A stretch of DNA of 33,172 nucleotides. Origin: Nitrospirota bacterium (GTDB taxonomy: Bacteria; Nitrospirota; Thermodesulfovibrionia; Thermodesulfovibrionales; UBA6898). The translations under genes and the position numbers were made by a program. The DNA is taken from the NCBI GenBank assembly GCA_021811105.1, contig JAJZPM010000044.1, forward strand, positions 1 to 33,172, written 5' to 3'. The notes under the pieces were generated by a model. That model made no database searches, was not told the origin of the DNA, and saw only the letters and a program-made list of their open reading frames with translations. This document shows, piece by piece, positions 1 to 8,752 of the stretch (positions are counted from its first letter, which is position 1; each line of letters begins with the position of its first letter).

Positions 1-69
1 CTTGGCGATTTTTTCTATGCGTTCCCTTAGTCTTTCATCGACCCGGACTGTAATGGTTGCACTTCTCAT
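1..69 (-). CDS. Ribbon-helix-helix (CopG/Arc-type) antitoxin or repressor, N-terminal fragment
   Basis: The reverse strand starts at ATG 69-67 and stays open to the window edge for 23 codons. It reads MRSATITVRVDERLRERI followed by EKIAK. The TITVRVDERLRERIEKIA pattern is the beta-strand plus first helix typical of RHH antitoxins of type II toxin-antitoxin pairs. A good Shine-Dalgarno (AAAGGGGGTG) lies just upstream of the ATG. The rest of the gene and any toxin partner lie outside the window, so a plain transcriptional repressor is equally possible. It is on the same strand as, and downstream of, the defence operon, separated by about 300 bp with its own promoter-like region. Confidence 0.6.
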   Translation of the reverse strand, partial: MRSATITVRVDERLRERIEKIAK

Positions 70-89
70 GATGCTTCACCCCCTTTGTA

Positions 90-106
90 ATACATTGTAT
101 ATCATA
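90..106 (-). promoter_or_regulatory. Candidate promoter and operator of the RHH gene
   Basis: On the minus strand a -10-like TATGAT (106-101) is followed by the palindrome ATACAATGTAT (100-90; arms ATACA/TGTAT), which would overlap the transcription start. RHH antitoxins usually autoregulate by binding short palindromes at this place. No convincing -35 box was found. Confidence 0.35.
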
Positions 107-372
107 GCAAACAAAGAAGTAAATATTTGCCGCCATATCCTAGCAAAAGCCGCGATCTTGGCAGATATTGAAATGCTGCGGAGTACAAATGAAAATTATG
201 CTGAACTCTGGTAAGCAAAGCACTCTGAGCAGCCGTCCTCGAAATCTTTTGTTTAGAGCGGTTTCAGGCCCTACTTCGCAGAAAAAGCTCCGGAGTGCTT
301 TTACAATCTTTCTCAAAAAACTGATATTTCAAGACGCGACCCCGTCCGTCTTCGCGTCTCTCGCCCGGCAGG
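107..372. other. Gap between the defence operon and the RHH gene
   Basis: No credible gene was recognised here; the open frames lack recognisable start context and protein character. It holds a 9-bp perfect inverted repeat (AAAGCACTC 217-225 with GAGTGCTTT 293-301) and a hairpin at 332-359, listed separately. Confidence 0.4.
332..359 (-). terminator. Possible terminator hairpin downstream of the defence operon
   Basis: AGACGCG (332-338) and CGCGTCT (353-359) form a perfect 7-bp stem with a 14-nt loop, 14 bp past the stop codon of the last operon gene. Read on the minus strand there is no immediate U-tract; a run of six T lies about 13 nt further on. That makes it a weak intrinsic-terminator candidate. 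Confidence 0.3.
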
Positions 373-708
373 TTACGGTGAAAGCCTTAGCGACTTGCCA
401 CAGGCTGACTTTCTTAGTTTTTCTTCATGCTTTTCATAATCTCCAAGATGCGCCCGCATGAGACTTTTCCAAAGCCGACCGTGGTTGGGGACTCTAAAGT
501 GCAAGAGCTCATGAACGATTACATAATCGCTTATCTTGCGGTCCAGTTCGAGTAACTCGGCATTAAAGTTCAGGTTCCCGGCCGTGGAGCAGGACGCCCA
601 CTTGGTCCGCATCGGTCGAATGGCCAATGAATTCACTTTCACGTCTAGTTTATCCGCCCATTCGAGCACCCGTCTCTTGAACTCCTCCTTGTCGCGCCAG
701 GATATCAT
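373..708 (-). CDS. Short M48/YgjP-like (DUF45) zinc metallopeptidase
   Basis: This 111-aa protein carries the zinc-protease signature HELLHF, followed by NHGRLW, whose His is the usual third zinc ligand in the YgjP/SprT-like fold. Upstream, the stretch RTKWASCS and then NLNFN is also typical of DUF45 proteins. The family is commonly about 230 aa, so this is essentially only the catalytic half. Its ATG overlaps the hsdR stop codon (ATGA), so it is translationally coupled and is the last gene of the defence operon. Such peptidases are known companions of type I restriction genes but their role there is not established. A function in turnover of a restriction or defence subunit is inference. Confidence 0.8.
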   Translation of the reverse strand: MISWRDKEEFKRRVLEWADKLDVKVNSLAIRPMRTKWASCSTAGNLNFNAELLELDRKISDYVIVHELLHFRVPNHGRLWKSLMRAHLGDYEKHEEKLRKSACGKSLRLSP

Positions 709-3701
709 TTCCTGAAACTCTTCTGTAACAGGATAAAGAGGGCTTCGACTGTTGCGGTCACCTTTTCAATATCGTCCTCTTCAGTCACGAGGGCAAATGT
801 TACCTGCTTGCGCACCTCGCGCAATTCCGCATCACTGCCTTGCCAGTTTGGATACTGGGAGAATGCCTCCGCCACCTTCCGGCTCGCCACCTCAGGGTTC
901 GGGATGCCGTCATCAGTCAGTTTGCAGAGGACAAAATAGGTCAGGCTATCAAGGCCCTTCGCGGCCTGCTCCTTCTTTCTCTGTTCGTTCTTCTCGATCT
1001 CCCTCAGCAGTCCGGCGAGCGCGTCGGCAGTTGTCGTCTGGCGGTCTTCGAAACTTTCCTGGACAGCCCTGGCCCGTTCCGCCAAGGCGACAAGGAAGGG
1101 CTCGCCGCTATTCTCCTCTGCTGTCTTCTCGATGGATTTAATAAGGTTGATGACCTTCGTGGCTTTTCCTTCATTGCGCTGTTTGATCGTATCAAGGGTC
1201 GCTTTGTCGATCTCGACATATTCTGCAGGCAGTTCTCCAGCTATCCAGGTCCCGACATGCTTCTGCACAAGTTCATTGGTCTTTTTCTGGAAAGCCTTAT
1301 CTACATAAACCTTCTTTTCATAGGCATTTCGAACTACTACATAGACAGCGGACAGCGTCGTAAAATCCCCGATGAACGGTCGCAGGAACGCATCGGGCGA
1401 GATAATCTCGTAGAGCATCTCGATCTCTTTGTATTCCTTGAAAAACTCCTTGCGACGCTCCTTATCCCGGAAGTGTTCGATCAGGTCGTCCACGTCTTTG
1501 TCGTCGAAATTCCGCTTAATGAGCGCCAGATACGCCGGGGCACTGGTCTCCATTTTTGCCTTGAACAGGTGCTTCAGCAAGCCGAGGTCTTTGACGATAG
1601 CGTTGATCTCATCGCTGTCAAAGGCGAGCGCTTTTTCCAGTTTGTCGAAAATGCCCACAAAATCAAGCACGAAACCGTGCGGCTTCACCATCTCCTCGGC
1701 CTCATTTTCGTATGGCCTGTTCACCCGCGCGATAGCCTGCAGCAGGGTATGGTCCCGCATCGGCTTGTCCAGGTACATTGCATAAAGTATCGGCGCATCA
1801 AAGCCTGTAAGCAGTTTTTCGGTAACGATAAGAATCTTCGGCAAGTCGCCGGACTTCCTGAAATTCTTACGGATCTGCCGCTCCTTCTTCTCGTCAAGAT
1901 GCCATTTCTTCAGGCGCTTCGGATCGTTATTATTGCCGGTAAAGACGATCTCGGAATATCCGGTCGGCAGAGCCCACCCTTTGAATATCTCATCAAGCGC
2001 CTCCTTGTATAGAGCGCAGGCCTCGCGGTCCACGGCAACAAGGAATGCCTTGTAGCCAAGCGGTTCCACATTTCTCAGATAGTGATTGGCCACCAAGTCG
2101 GCAACTTTCTGCACGCGGTCCTTGCCCTTGAGAAAATTCTTCAGATTTACCGCTCTTTCGAGGATCTTGTTCAGCTCCTCGATGTCCGCGATCCCTTCGG
2201 TCTCGGCCAGTGCAAGGAACTCCTTTTCCATGATCTCGTGCGGCACGAGCATCTCGTTGGGCGCGAGGGTGTAGTAAAGCGGAAGAGTTGTGCCGTCTTC
2301 GATGCTCTCTGCGATGGAATACTTGTGCAGGTAGCCCTGATCGTCCTCGCAACCGAAGGTCTTGAACGTTCCCTTGCCGTAAGCGGTCTTGTCTACCGGC
2401 GTACCGGTAAAGCCGATATAGCTTGCGTTCGGCAGGCCGGCCATCAGGAAGTTGCCGAGGTCGCCGCCTGTTGTCCTGTGCGCCTCGTCGATAAGCACAA
2501 AGATATTCTTTCGTGTATTCAGGTCGGCAGGCATGTCGCGGAACTTATGGATCATGGTCACGATAATCCCCCGGTAGTCCTGGCCCTTTTCATCCAGCAG
2601 CTTGTTGAGCGTTGTGATCCGGTCGGCATGCGCCACGTTGCCCAACCCCACTGCCGCAAGGTTCTTGAGCATCTGGTCCTCCAGTTCGTTCCGGTCGATC
2701 ATCAAAAGGATTGTAGGTTTCTCGGCCTCCGGTGCCTTAAACAGAAGCTCTGCGGCCTTGATCATGGTATAAGTCTTGCCGCTGCCCTGCGTATGCCAGA
2801 CGAGCCCGCGCGAGCGCGTTCGGTCCAGGGCGCGAGCAACCACCCTGTCCACAGCGGTTGTCTGATGCTGGCGCAGGATGATCTTCTGGAGTTCCTCTTC
2901 CTTTTCAGCAAAGAGAATGAAGTCCTTGAGGAAGCGAAGCATATTCGGCACGGAGCAGAAGCTTTTCACCTTGGCTTCGAGATTTCCAACTTGGTCATGC
3001 TTCCAGTTGAAGAGGTTGCGTCGGACGGTGTTCCATGTCACGCCGTAGGCAAAGCCAATCGCCTCGGTGGCGGTAAAGAGCATCTCCGGCACCATCACCT
3101 CGGGTGTTTCGGCGTGGTAGCGGCGTATCTGATCGACTCCCAGAGCGATAGCCTCGTCTTTTGTTGCGTTCTTGCACTCGATCACCAACACAGGGATGCC
3201 GTTGATGAGAAAGACTATGTCTTCCCGTGTGCCATAGCTGCCGTTGTGGACATAAAACTCTTCGGTCACTTCATAGATGTTTCGGGAAGGGTTGTTGTAG
3301 TCTATGACTTGCAGATCCAGCTCGCGGCTCTCATCGGAGCAGAAGAATTTGCCCTGGTTGCGGAGGTAAGCGAGGAAATCACGGTTGCCTGCGATGTCGG
3401 CTCTTAAACGCTGCCATTCGCCGATTAAAGCACCTTCGGCCTCTTTGTATTTGGGATTGAATTCTCGGATCTTTGCGTGGAGCAGATCGCCGAAGTAGAG
3501 CGATGCACCCTGCGCCCGGCCGGCTGCCTCACTGGCCCCGTTCTTCGTCCCCTCGCCCTCTGGGAGAGGGTGAGGGTTCTGCTGAGGGGTGAATCCTCGC
3601 CGCTTCTCGGCTTCAGCACGCGGTACATAGGTCCAGCCTATCTCCTGCGCATACGCGAGGACACGGGCTTGAACGGTTTTATGTTCTCCGGGTGCAAGCA
3701 T
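705..3701 (-). CDS. hsdR: Type I restriction enzyme R subunit (HsdR)
   Basis: This is the ATP-driven translocase and endonuclease subunit of a type I restriction-modification complex (R2M2S). The 998-aa protein shows the N-terminal PD-(D/E)xK nuclease domain (YGTRED near residues 156-161, then VIECKN near 173-178). The superfamily 2 helicase motor follows: Walker A HTQGSGKT at about 303-310, DEAH at about 405-408, GFTGTP near 430-435, then LLTGFDAP and QAIARVNRP. I chose ATG 3701, which overlaps the gajB stop (TGATG) and gives the usual APGEHKTVQAR start; an in-frame GTG at 3713 would add four residues. An in-frame insertion reading NPHPLPEGEG near residues 42-51 comes from a palindromic repeat. 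The gene sits after gajB rather than next to hsdS, an unusual interruption. Confidence 0.95.
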   Translation of the reverse strand: MLAPGEHKTVQARVLAYAQEIGWTYVPRAEAEKRRGFTPQQNPHPLPEGEGTKNGASEAAGRAQGASLYFGDLLHAKIREFNPKYKEAEGALIGEWQRLRADIAGNRDFLAYLRNQGKFFCSDESRELDLQVIDYNNPSRNIYEVTEEFYVHNGSYGTREDIVFLINGIPVLVIECKNATKDEAIALGVDQIRRYHAETPEVMVPEMLFTATEAIGFAYGVTWNTVRRNLFNWKHDQVGNLEAKVKSFCSVPNMLRFLKDFILFAEKEEELQKIILRQHQTTAVDRVVARALDRTRSRGLVWHTQGSGKTYTMIKAAELLFKAPEAEKPTILLMIDRNELEDQMLKNLAAVGLGNVAHADRITTLNKLLDEKGQDYRGIIVTMIHKFRDMPADLNTRKNIFVLIDEAHRTTGGDLGNFLMAGLPNASYIGFTGTPVDKTAYGKGTFKTFGCEDDQGYLHKYSIAESIEDGTTLPLYYTLAPNEMLVPHEIMEKEFLALAETEGIADIEELNKILERAVNLKNFLKGKDRVQKVADLVANHYLRNVEPLGYKAFLVAVDREACALYKEALDEIFKGWALPTGYSEIVFTGNNNDPKRLKKWHLDEKKERQIRKNFRKSGDLPKILIVTEKLLTGFDAPILYAMYLDKPMRDHTLLQAIARVNRPYENEAEEMVKPHGFVLDFVGIFDKLEKALAFDSDEINAIVKDLGLLKHLFKAKMETSAPAYLALIKRNFDDKDVDDLIEHFRDKERRKEFFKEYKEIEMLYEIISPDAFLRPFIGDFTTLSAVYVVVRNAYEKKVYVDKAFQKKTNELVQKHVGTWIAGELPAEYVEIDKATLDTIKQRNEGKATKVINLIKSIEKTAEENSGEPFLVALAERARAVQESFEDRQTTTADALAGLLREIEKNEQRKKEQAAKGLDSLTYFVLCKLTDDGIPNPEVASRKVAEAFSQYPNWQGSDAELREVRKQVTFALVTEEDDIEKVTATVEALFILLQKSFRK
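3550..3576. repeat. Palindromic repeat inserted in frame in hsdR
   Basis: CCCTCGCCCTCT (3550-3561), loop GGG, AGAGGGTGAGGG (3565-3576). The arms are complementary apart from one G/T pair. On the hsdR strand it encodes PHPLPEGEG, the peptide signature of small palindromic elements that invade coding regions in many bacteria. It lies in the N-terminal linker of HsdR before the nuclease domain. Confidence 0.7.
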
Positions 3702-5707
3702 CAGGCAACACACTCATCTTGGCCATATATCTTAATAATTTCCCATACAGTGGTGTCGAGACCGCTTAGATATTGATGGAACCTGTCCTTGTGAACTGCA
3801 AAGCACAGTAAGTGTGTCGGACGAGAAAACCCGACATAGACCATCCTCGCTGATTGTTTAACGCGCTTTCTTTCGCTTCCCACCAGGCCCTCCATTAAGA
3901 ACTGCCTGGACAATCTCTGCGATTCATAGGACTTGGCTGCCACACCGTGGCCATCTTGGTGGAAATAAGTTTCCATGTAAAGCGTTGCTGTATGGGTTTG
4001 TCCCTTGACTGAATGAACGGTTGCGATCTCGATGTCAAACCCGTGTATGTTCACAATATTTGAAAAAGATTGTTGGGTAGTATCGGCCAGCGCAGCTGTC
4101 TCGGCTGGCTGATCAATAAACTCTCGAGACTTATTTACATCCTTTCCGAATATCTGTAATAACTTAGGAATAGTTTCCCTAATTTCTTCCACAACGTCTG
4201 TTATATCACCCCTTATCGAATATAATGTCCACTGGTAGAGGCAGAGCTTAAATTGCTCGTAAAAAACAGCATGCTTTTCTCTAAGAAACTTGAGCAGAGA
4301 GTTGCTGGTGAAGTGGCTCCCACTCTCCGGATTATTGGCATCTTCAAGGCGCAAAACTTTTAAGATGAAATTGAGTATGCTTTTTTGAACAGCCCCGAGC
4401 GTCTTATTTTTTCTATCATAATGCCGCAGATAATCTTCGAGGCAATTGTGATCTATGCGAGACTTTTGTCGCGCTTTTTGGAATGCTGGACAATAATCCA
4501 CTAATCGAAACTTGCTGCCGGTTCTGCCTTTATCCTCCGCGTTCCACTCGGAATTCCATGCGACAGCCTTAAAAATATTTTCACCACTCTCCGGTATCCT
4601 TCCTTCATCAATCAGGTTTCTTAAAATAGAAGAGAATTTGTGAACTACCGTGCAGACTGACGCGTCATCAAAAATAATGATATGTGGCTTTATGTTTACC
4701 TCGGAAAGACCGTTGATCTGAAATCCATCAGCATTATCCAGTGCAAAGAAATTCACAACTGTGGCAATTGGAATAGATAAGCGGTAACTATTGGCAAGAC
4801 TCAGCACAATCCCCCTGGCTTGCCAAGCGCTTTTCTCATCGAAGTCATTATTGTCATAGATGGATTGGTTCCGGTCACCTATCCTCTGATATCCACACTG
4901 ACATTTTCCGCCATCAAAGAAAAGCTCTTCAAGAAGGTCATGCTGGTGTTTGCCCATGTCCTGCATTTCGTCAACAAACACATAGCTAAACCTTTCTTGC
5001 ATCAGCGCCTTAGCTGCCTTCCTTTTTGACAGATGAATAGCTGCAAGAAAATATGCGTCTTCGAAATGAAGATACCCACGCCCGAAAATATCCATCTTCA
5101 TTCGCGCCAGCGTCTTGTAAGTTTCGGAGGCTGACGCTTTCTTAAGTGCGACTGCCCCGCCAATGCCATCCGTCAAATTGAACTGGTCATCAAACCTTAT
5201 TCGCTTCAAAAATGCAACTGCATCGCTCTTATTGTCGAGCCATGCCTTCGCTGGGCATTTAGCCGGTAAACATCTGTAATAACCCGCAACCGCAACATCA
5301 AATATTTCATTGTCGATTCGAGTTGGTCGCTTTCCAAACCTTGCAACATAAGCCGGTATCGCTAGAAATCTATCAACAAAACTCTGAATTGTCCCAATAT
5401 AATTCGGATAAGCGAAGAGTCTTTGGCACTGCTTACCTATCTTCTTCTTTATCTCATCCACCGCAGTATTGGTATGTGAAATCACAAGAATGCCGGAGCC
5501 ATTGCTGAAAGGTAGATAGCGTTCCAAAATTACAAGCTTGGCCAAAAGAACGGTTGTTTTCCCGCTGCCCGGCACCGCCTGTAGATCCAGGGTATCGAAG
5601 CGGTTGATGAAAGCCCGACGCTCTGCGTCGAAGGTCCTCCCCTCAGGCAGAAGTAGCCTTTCAGCATGAGCGATATCATTATCCGTGATGTTAATTTCGA
5701 CACGCAT
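3701..5707 (-). CDS. gajB: Gabija-type UvrD/Rep-like helicase (GajB-like)
   Basis: This is a superfamily 1A DNA helicase partner of the OLD-family nuclease encoded just upstream. Visible motifs are Walker A AVPGSGKT (residues 44-51), motif Ia SHTNTAVDEI (77-86), DEMQD (246-250), motif III GDRNQSIYD (277-285), motif V TVHSVKGQ and motif VI YVGFSRPTH near 624-632. At 668 aa it is longer than the roughly 500-aa GajB of the Bacillus cereus prototype. The start overlaps the gajA stop by 17 bp and its own stop overlaps hsdR (TGATG). In Gabija, GajA and GajB form a complex that cuts or degrades phage DNA. Sampled lines inside the gene are about 35-43% GC, clearly lower than about 60% in sampled hsdR and hsdM lines, suggesting separate ancestry. 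The gabija assignment rests on the pair and its order. Confidence 0.85.
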   Translation of the reverse strand: MRVEINITDNDIAHAERLLLPEGRTFDAERRAFINRFDTLDLQAVPGSGKTTVLLAKLVILERYLPFSNGSGILVISHTNTAVDEIKKKIGKQCQRLFAYPNYIGTIQSFVDRFLAIPAYVARFGKRPTRIDNEIFDVAVAGYYRCLPAKCPAKAWLDNKSDAVAFLKRIRFDDQFNLTDGIGGAVALKKASASETYKTLARMKMDIFGRGYLHFEDAYFLAAIHLSKRKAAKALMQERFSYVFVDEMQDMGKHQHDLLEELFFDGGKCQCGYQRIGDRNQSIYDNNDFDEKSAWQARGIVLSLANSYRLSIPIATVVNFFALDNADGFQINGLSEVNIKPHIIIFDDASVCTVVHKFSSILRNLIDEGRIPESGENIFKAVAWNSEWNAEDKGRTGSKFRLVDYCPAFQKARQKSRIDHNCLEDYLRHYDRKNKTLGAVQKSILNFILKVLRLEDANNPESGSHFTSNSLLKFLREKHAVFYEQFKLCLYQWTLYSIRGDITDVVEEIRETIPKLLQIFGKDVNKSREFIDQPAETAALADTTQQSFSNIVNIHGFDIEIATVHSVKGQTHTATLYMETYFHQDGHGVAAKSYESQRLSRQFLMEGLVGSERKRVKQSARMVYVGFSRPTHLLCFAVHKDRFHQYLSGLDTTVWEIIKIYGQDECVA

Positions 5708-7547
5708 GTTTGATCGCTTTCAAAAGGTACTTAATCGATTCGTCGTTATCGTCGAGAGAAATTTCCGGTGACTCTTTCTTCGAGTCTCCCTCCAGCGTCT
5801 GTGTGAGATGGTGTGCGATCTCCGTCTTGTCGAGACTCTTGTCGATTAGCTTTTTCGCCAATTCGTGCTCAAGGTTCCCGGTATCTATTTGAGGATGCGC
5901 CGTCTTCAGCGCTTGTGCGAACGCGCCAGCCAGAGAACTAGACTGGGCAAGGCAAAACTCCAGCGTCCATTTTGGCGCAACAAACACCTTCACTTTTTGT
6001 GAATTGAACTTAGATTCCTTTTCCTGGATAGCGACACCGCTATCACGTGATACATCGTCAGCATCTCTTGGCTGGTAGTTGTAAATGGCTTTTCCATTTT
6101 CATCCTTAACAACTTTACCCTCTTGATCTTGTTTGGGAATCTTGTAGACAGTTGGCACATCAATATCTGTCACGATTGAAACAGGCACATCCATTTCCGG
6201 CCCTTCTTTTCTCACGAATACTTTCGAATAGCGTAAGAATGAAGTGCCTCCGACATTGACAATGGAAACTCCCGCCTCCGTGAGATCCTTGGATATCAAG
6301 CCAGACTTCTTCATTATTCTTGCCAATGCAGGCAATAGAATTTCCTCAGCCCACCCCTCCACCATGATCACGCCCTTGGCAAAGAACAGGTTCGATTTGG
6401 TAACATCAAGAAACCATTCGAGGAACTTATGATCCGAAGTGTCTAGCGCGGTAAATTCTTTCCCCGTTTTATCCTTGCCCATGGGAAATGCCTGACAGCT
6501 GTTGCAAATAATCAGGTCATCCAGTTTGACCTTGGATGCCAAGTTCGGGCTGTGTGTCGTTAGTATGATTTGAAGATCAGCTTCGTTTTGGAGTCCCTCG
6601 ATGACCTGCATTTGCGCCTGTGGATGGAGATGGGCCTCCAATTCTTCGATGAGACCCAAGCGCAGCCCATGCCAGTTTTTCTTGTTTAGATGGACTAGCT
6701 CAGATGCCATGAACAGGCGGTTCAGAGTGCCGAGCCCCGGGTTTATCTCGTCTTCTATGGACAGTTCCAATTTTTCCAAAATACTTCTCAAGCTTCCCTC
6801 GGCAGCGGCGATATCACTGATTTTATCGCTACCAGAAAATGACTTGATATATCTGTCAACTTCGTCTTTCAGATCCTTCCCCTTTGTGTCATTAGTCAAA
6901 GGAGTATCATCAGCGTTTTTCCCCTCAAAATATTTTTCGATCGCCTTGTTGAACTCACCGAAATGACCCATCAAATGATGATCCTTCTCTTTCCCCTTGA
7001 AAGCCTCATGCCCTTGAAAGATCTGCGAGAGCCTCGAGTTTCTTTTGGGCACCAGTTCGGCCTTTGCATCACGCAGTGGCTTCAGGTAGGTCGCCTTCAA
7101 ATAGTCTCTCGCCTCTGCGCCTAGTGGATGGCCTTCACTGTCAGCTCCGGCTCTGACATCCGACGGAAAGATTCTCTCGGAATTTCTCTTTACCTCGTAG
7201 TTCAACCTCAGATATGTCTGGCACGTTGCTCCTTCGCCAGCCCAACCGATCCACTCAATGAAGTTTTTAGCCTCTTCCGGGGCCAAATCTTCAAAGGTGA
7301 GTTCGATCCGGAGTCTCTCTGTATTATTGTAGAAATCCTCCTCTGTCACCCTTGTCCACTCGAAGCTGTGTGTCCCAAGAACCAGTTTGATGGCATCAAT
7401 GATCGCAGTCTTCCCCGAATCGTTCTCACCTATCAAAACATTGAGGCCCTTTTTAAGCGGCAGACTCAGATTGGGCTTTGCTGGATCAAACTCCGTGTCC
7501 GATCCAAATTTCCTGAAGTTCCAAAGTTTTATATTTGACAAAAACAT
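5691..7547 (-). CDS. gajA: Gabija-type OLD-family ATPase-TOPRIM endonuclease (GajA-like)
   Basis: The 618-aa protein has an ABC/SMC-like ATPase half: Walker A GENDSGKT at 40-47, Walker B LGLIEELEAHLHP around 297-309, and switch histidine in TTHSPN at 330-335. A TOPRIM nuclease domain follows, with MVEGWAEE (catalytic Glu near 397) and the metal-binding DID in IVTDIDVP (461-463). This is the class 2 OLD architecture; such genes sit beside UvrD-like helicases and are the nuclease of Gabija defence. In the studied GajA, nuclease activity is held off by normal nucleotide levels and released when they fall during phage infection; whether that applies here is inference. It begins 2 bp after the hsdS stop, with GGGAG about 10 nt upstream, so it is co-transcribed with the type I genes. 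Confidence 0.87.
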   Translation of the reverse strand: MFLSNIKLWNFRKFGSDTEFDPAKPNLSLPLKKGLNVLIGENDSGKTAIIDAIKLVLGTHSFEWTRVTEEDFYNNTERLRIELTFEDLAPEEAKNFIEWIGWAGEGATCQTYLRLNYEVKRNSERIFPSDVRAGADSEGHPLGAEARDYLKATYLKPLRDAKAELVPKRNSRLSQIFQGHEAFKGKEKDHHLMGHFGEFNKAIEKYFEGKNADDTPLTNDTKGKDLKDEVDRYIKSFSGSDKISDIAAAEGSLRSILEKLELSIEDEINPGLGTLNRLFMASELVHLNKKNWHGLRLGLIEELEAHLHPQAQMQVIEGLQNEADLQIILTTHSPNLASKVKLDDLIICNSCQAFPMGKDKTGKEFTALDTSDHKFLEWFLDVTKSNLFFAKGVIMVEGWAEEILLPALARIMKKSGLISKDLTEAGVSIVNVGGTSFLRYSKVFVRKEGPEMDVPVSIVTDIDVPTVYKIPKQDQEGKVVKDENGKAIYNYQPRDADDVSRDSGVAIQEKESKFNSQKVKVFVAPKWTLEFCLAQSSSLAGAFAQALKTAHPQIDTGNLEHELAKKLIDKSLDKTEIAHHLTQTLEGDSKKESPEISLDDNDESIKYLLKAIKHACRN

Positions 7548-7549
7548 AT

Positions 7550-8752
7550 TTAATTAACTCCCGACAGATCAAGATTATTCACCCTTATCTGCGCCGTCAT
7601 CAACTGGTGGAGCAGGGTGCGGAAGAGGTCAGTAAGAGTCTTCGCCTTGCTTTTATGCGCTTTTTCTTTCCGATCCAATGCCTTGAAGACGCCAGCAATC
7701 TCCTGTTGCTCCTCCAACGAAGGAACCGGCACTGGATATGTTTTGAGATACCCGCATGTCAGTGCTCCCTTGGTACTGCCGCCCGCTTGGCTCACGGACC
7801 GCAAATGATCGTACCTCGTTTGCATATACCATAGAGCAAAATCCGGAACAACCGTTGGTGACGTGAATTGAGCATAAGCAAGATGCTGGTTAATGCAGGA
7901 CTCAAAGGCAATGAGGGCGGAGTTCCCCAACGTCTTGCCTTGTCCGGTGATGGCGATAAGCAGACTGCCAGGCTTCACATGAGGCAGATGACATTCTTTG
8001 ACCGCACGCTCGGTCACGAACTGATCTGCCTCTGTGATAAACAGCTCATGAATCTTGGCGCTGTTCAGCCAAGGGATCGCGCCGCCTTGCCAGTAGCCTT
8101 CGTTATCCCGCTTGGGGGTCGAACCATTCCCAATCTTCGCAAGAGAACCGAGTGGTACTACCTCCCAACTCTCCGGCACCGGTCCGATCTCGGTCTGTTT
8201 CTGAGGCTCGCCACGAAGGCCTTCGGTAAAGAGTTTATGAAGGAGTGTCTTTTTCAGTTCCGTGGTTCGTTGAAGCAGTTGCTCCTGCTGCTCGATAGCC
8301 CGCTGCACCACCCCCAACACCCCCGCAATCCTTCGCTGCTCATCCTTCTCGGGACACGGGACCGTCTGTTCTTTCAGGAGTGTGAAATGACGGTTGTATC
8401 CGCGATTCGGGATATCGAGACTTAGAAGCGCATAATAGAAGAACTTCGTGTCGAAAAGGTCTTCCTTGGGTTTCAATACTTTTGTTCCGTCCGCTCCGAT
8501 AATAAACGGAAAGTCCACATACTTTACGCACCGTGTATGATCGCCAAAAATTACCAGCGGGAGTTCTTGACGTATGACTCTATCCGTAGCATCAGAGTAG
8601 CCAGCTATGAACGCTTGTCCTTGATCGACGACTGGGAATTGACCTGAAGGCATAATCTCAGAAGTGAGAATTTGGTTCTCTCTGCCGACCTTCACCTTGC
8701 CTAGCGTTTCTGGAAAAGCGATTGCCTGCCATCCTGTCATAACATTGCTCAT
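7550..8752 (-). CDS. hsdS: Type I restriction-modification specificity subunit (HsdS)
   Basis: This 400-aa subunit selects the bipartite DNA target for the methylase and nuclease. It shows two target recognition domains, each followed by a conserved helical spacer. The first spacer begins at DEQRRIAGVLGVVQRAIEQQ and the second at EEQQEIAGVFKALDR. The linker phrase IGPVPESWEVVPLGSLA, which opens the second recognition domain, is very typical of the family. The ATG overlaps the upstream nuclease stop codon (ATGA); a second ATG four codons later is possible. The recognition sequence cannot be read from the protein alone. Both recognition domains look intact, so the subunit should be functional. 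Confidence 0.93.
   Translation of the reverse strand: MSNVMTGWQAIAFPETLGKVKVGRENQILTSEIMPSGQFPVVDQGQAFIAGYSDATDRVIRQELPLVIFGDHTRCVKYVDFPFIIGADGTKVLKPKEDLFDTKFFYYALLSLDIPNRGYNRHFTLLKEQTVPCPEKDEQRRIAGVLGVVQRAIEQQEQLLQRTTELKKTLLHKLFTEGLRGEPQKQTEIGPVPESWEVVPLGSLAKIGNGSTPKRDNEGYWQGGAIPWLNSAKIHELFITEADQFVTERAVKECHLPHVKPGSLLIAITGQGKTLGNSALIAFESCINQHLAYAQFTSPTVVPDFALWYMQTRYDHLRSVSQAGGSTKGALTCGYLKTYPVPVPSLEEQQEIAGVFKALDRKEKAHKSKAKTLTDLFRTLLHQLMTAQIRVNNLDLSGVN

Noticed and set aside
2082-3407. Long plus-strand open frame (441 codons) opposite hsdR, and similar ones at 840-2012 and 10530-11393
   Set aside because: They are antisense shadows of GC-rich, clearly functional hsd genes; no recognisable domain, no ribosome-binding site or promoter, and low-complexity translations.
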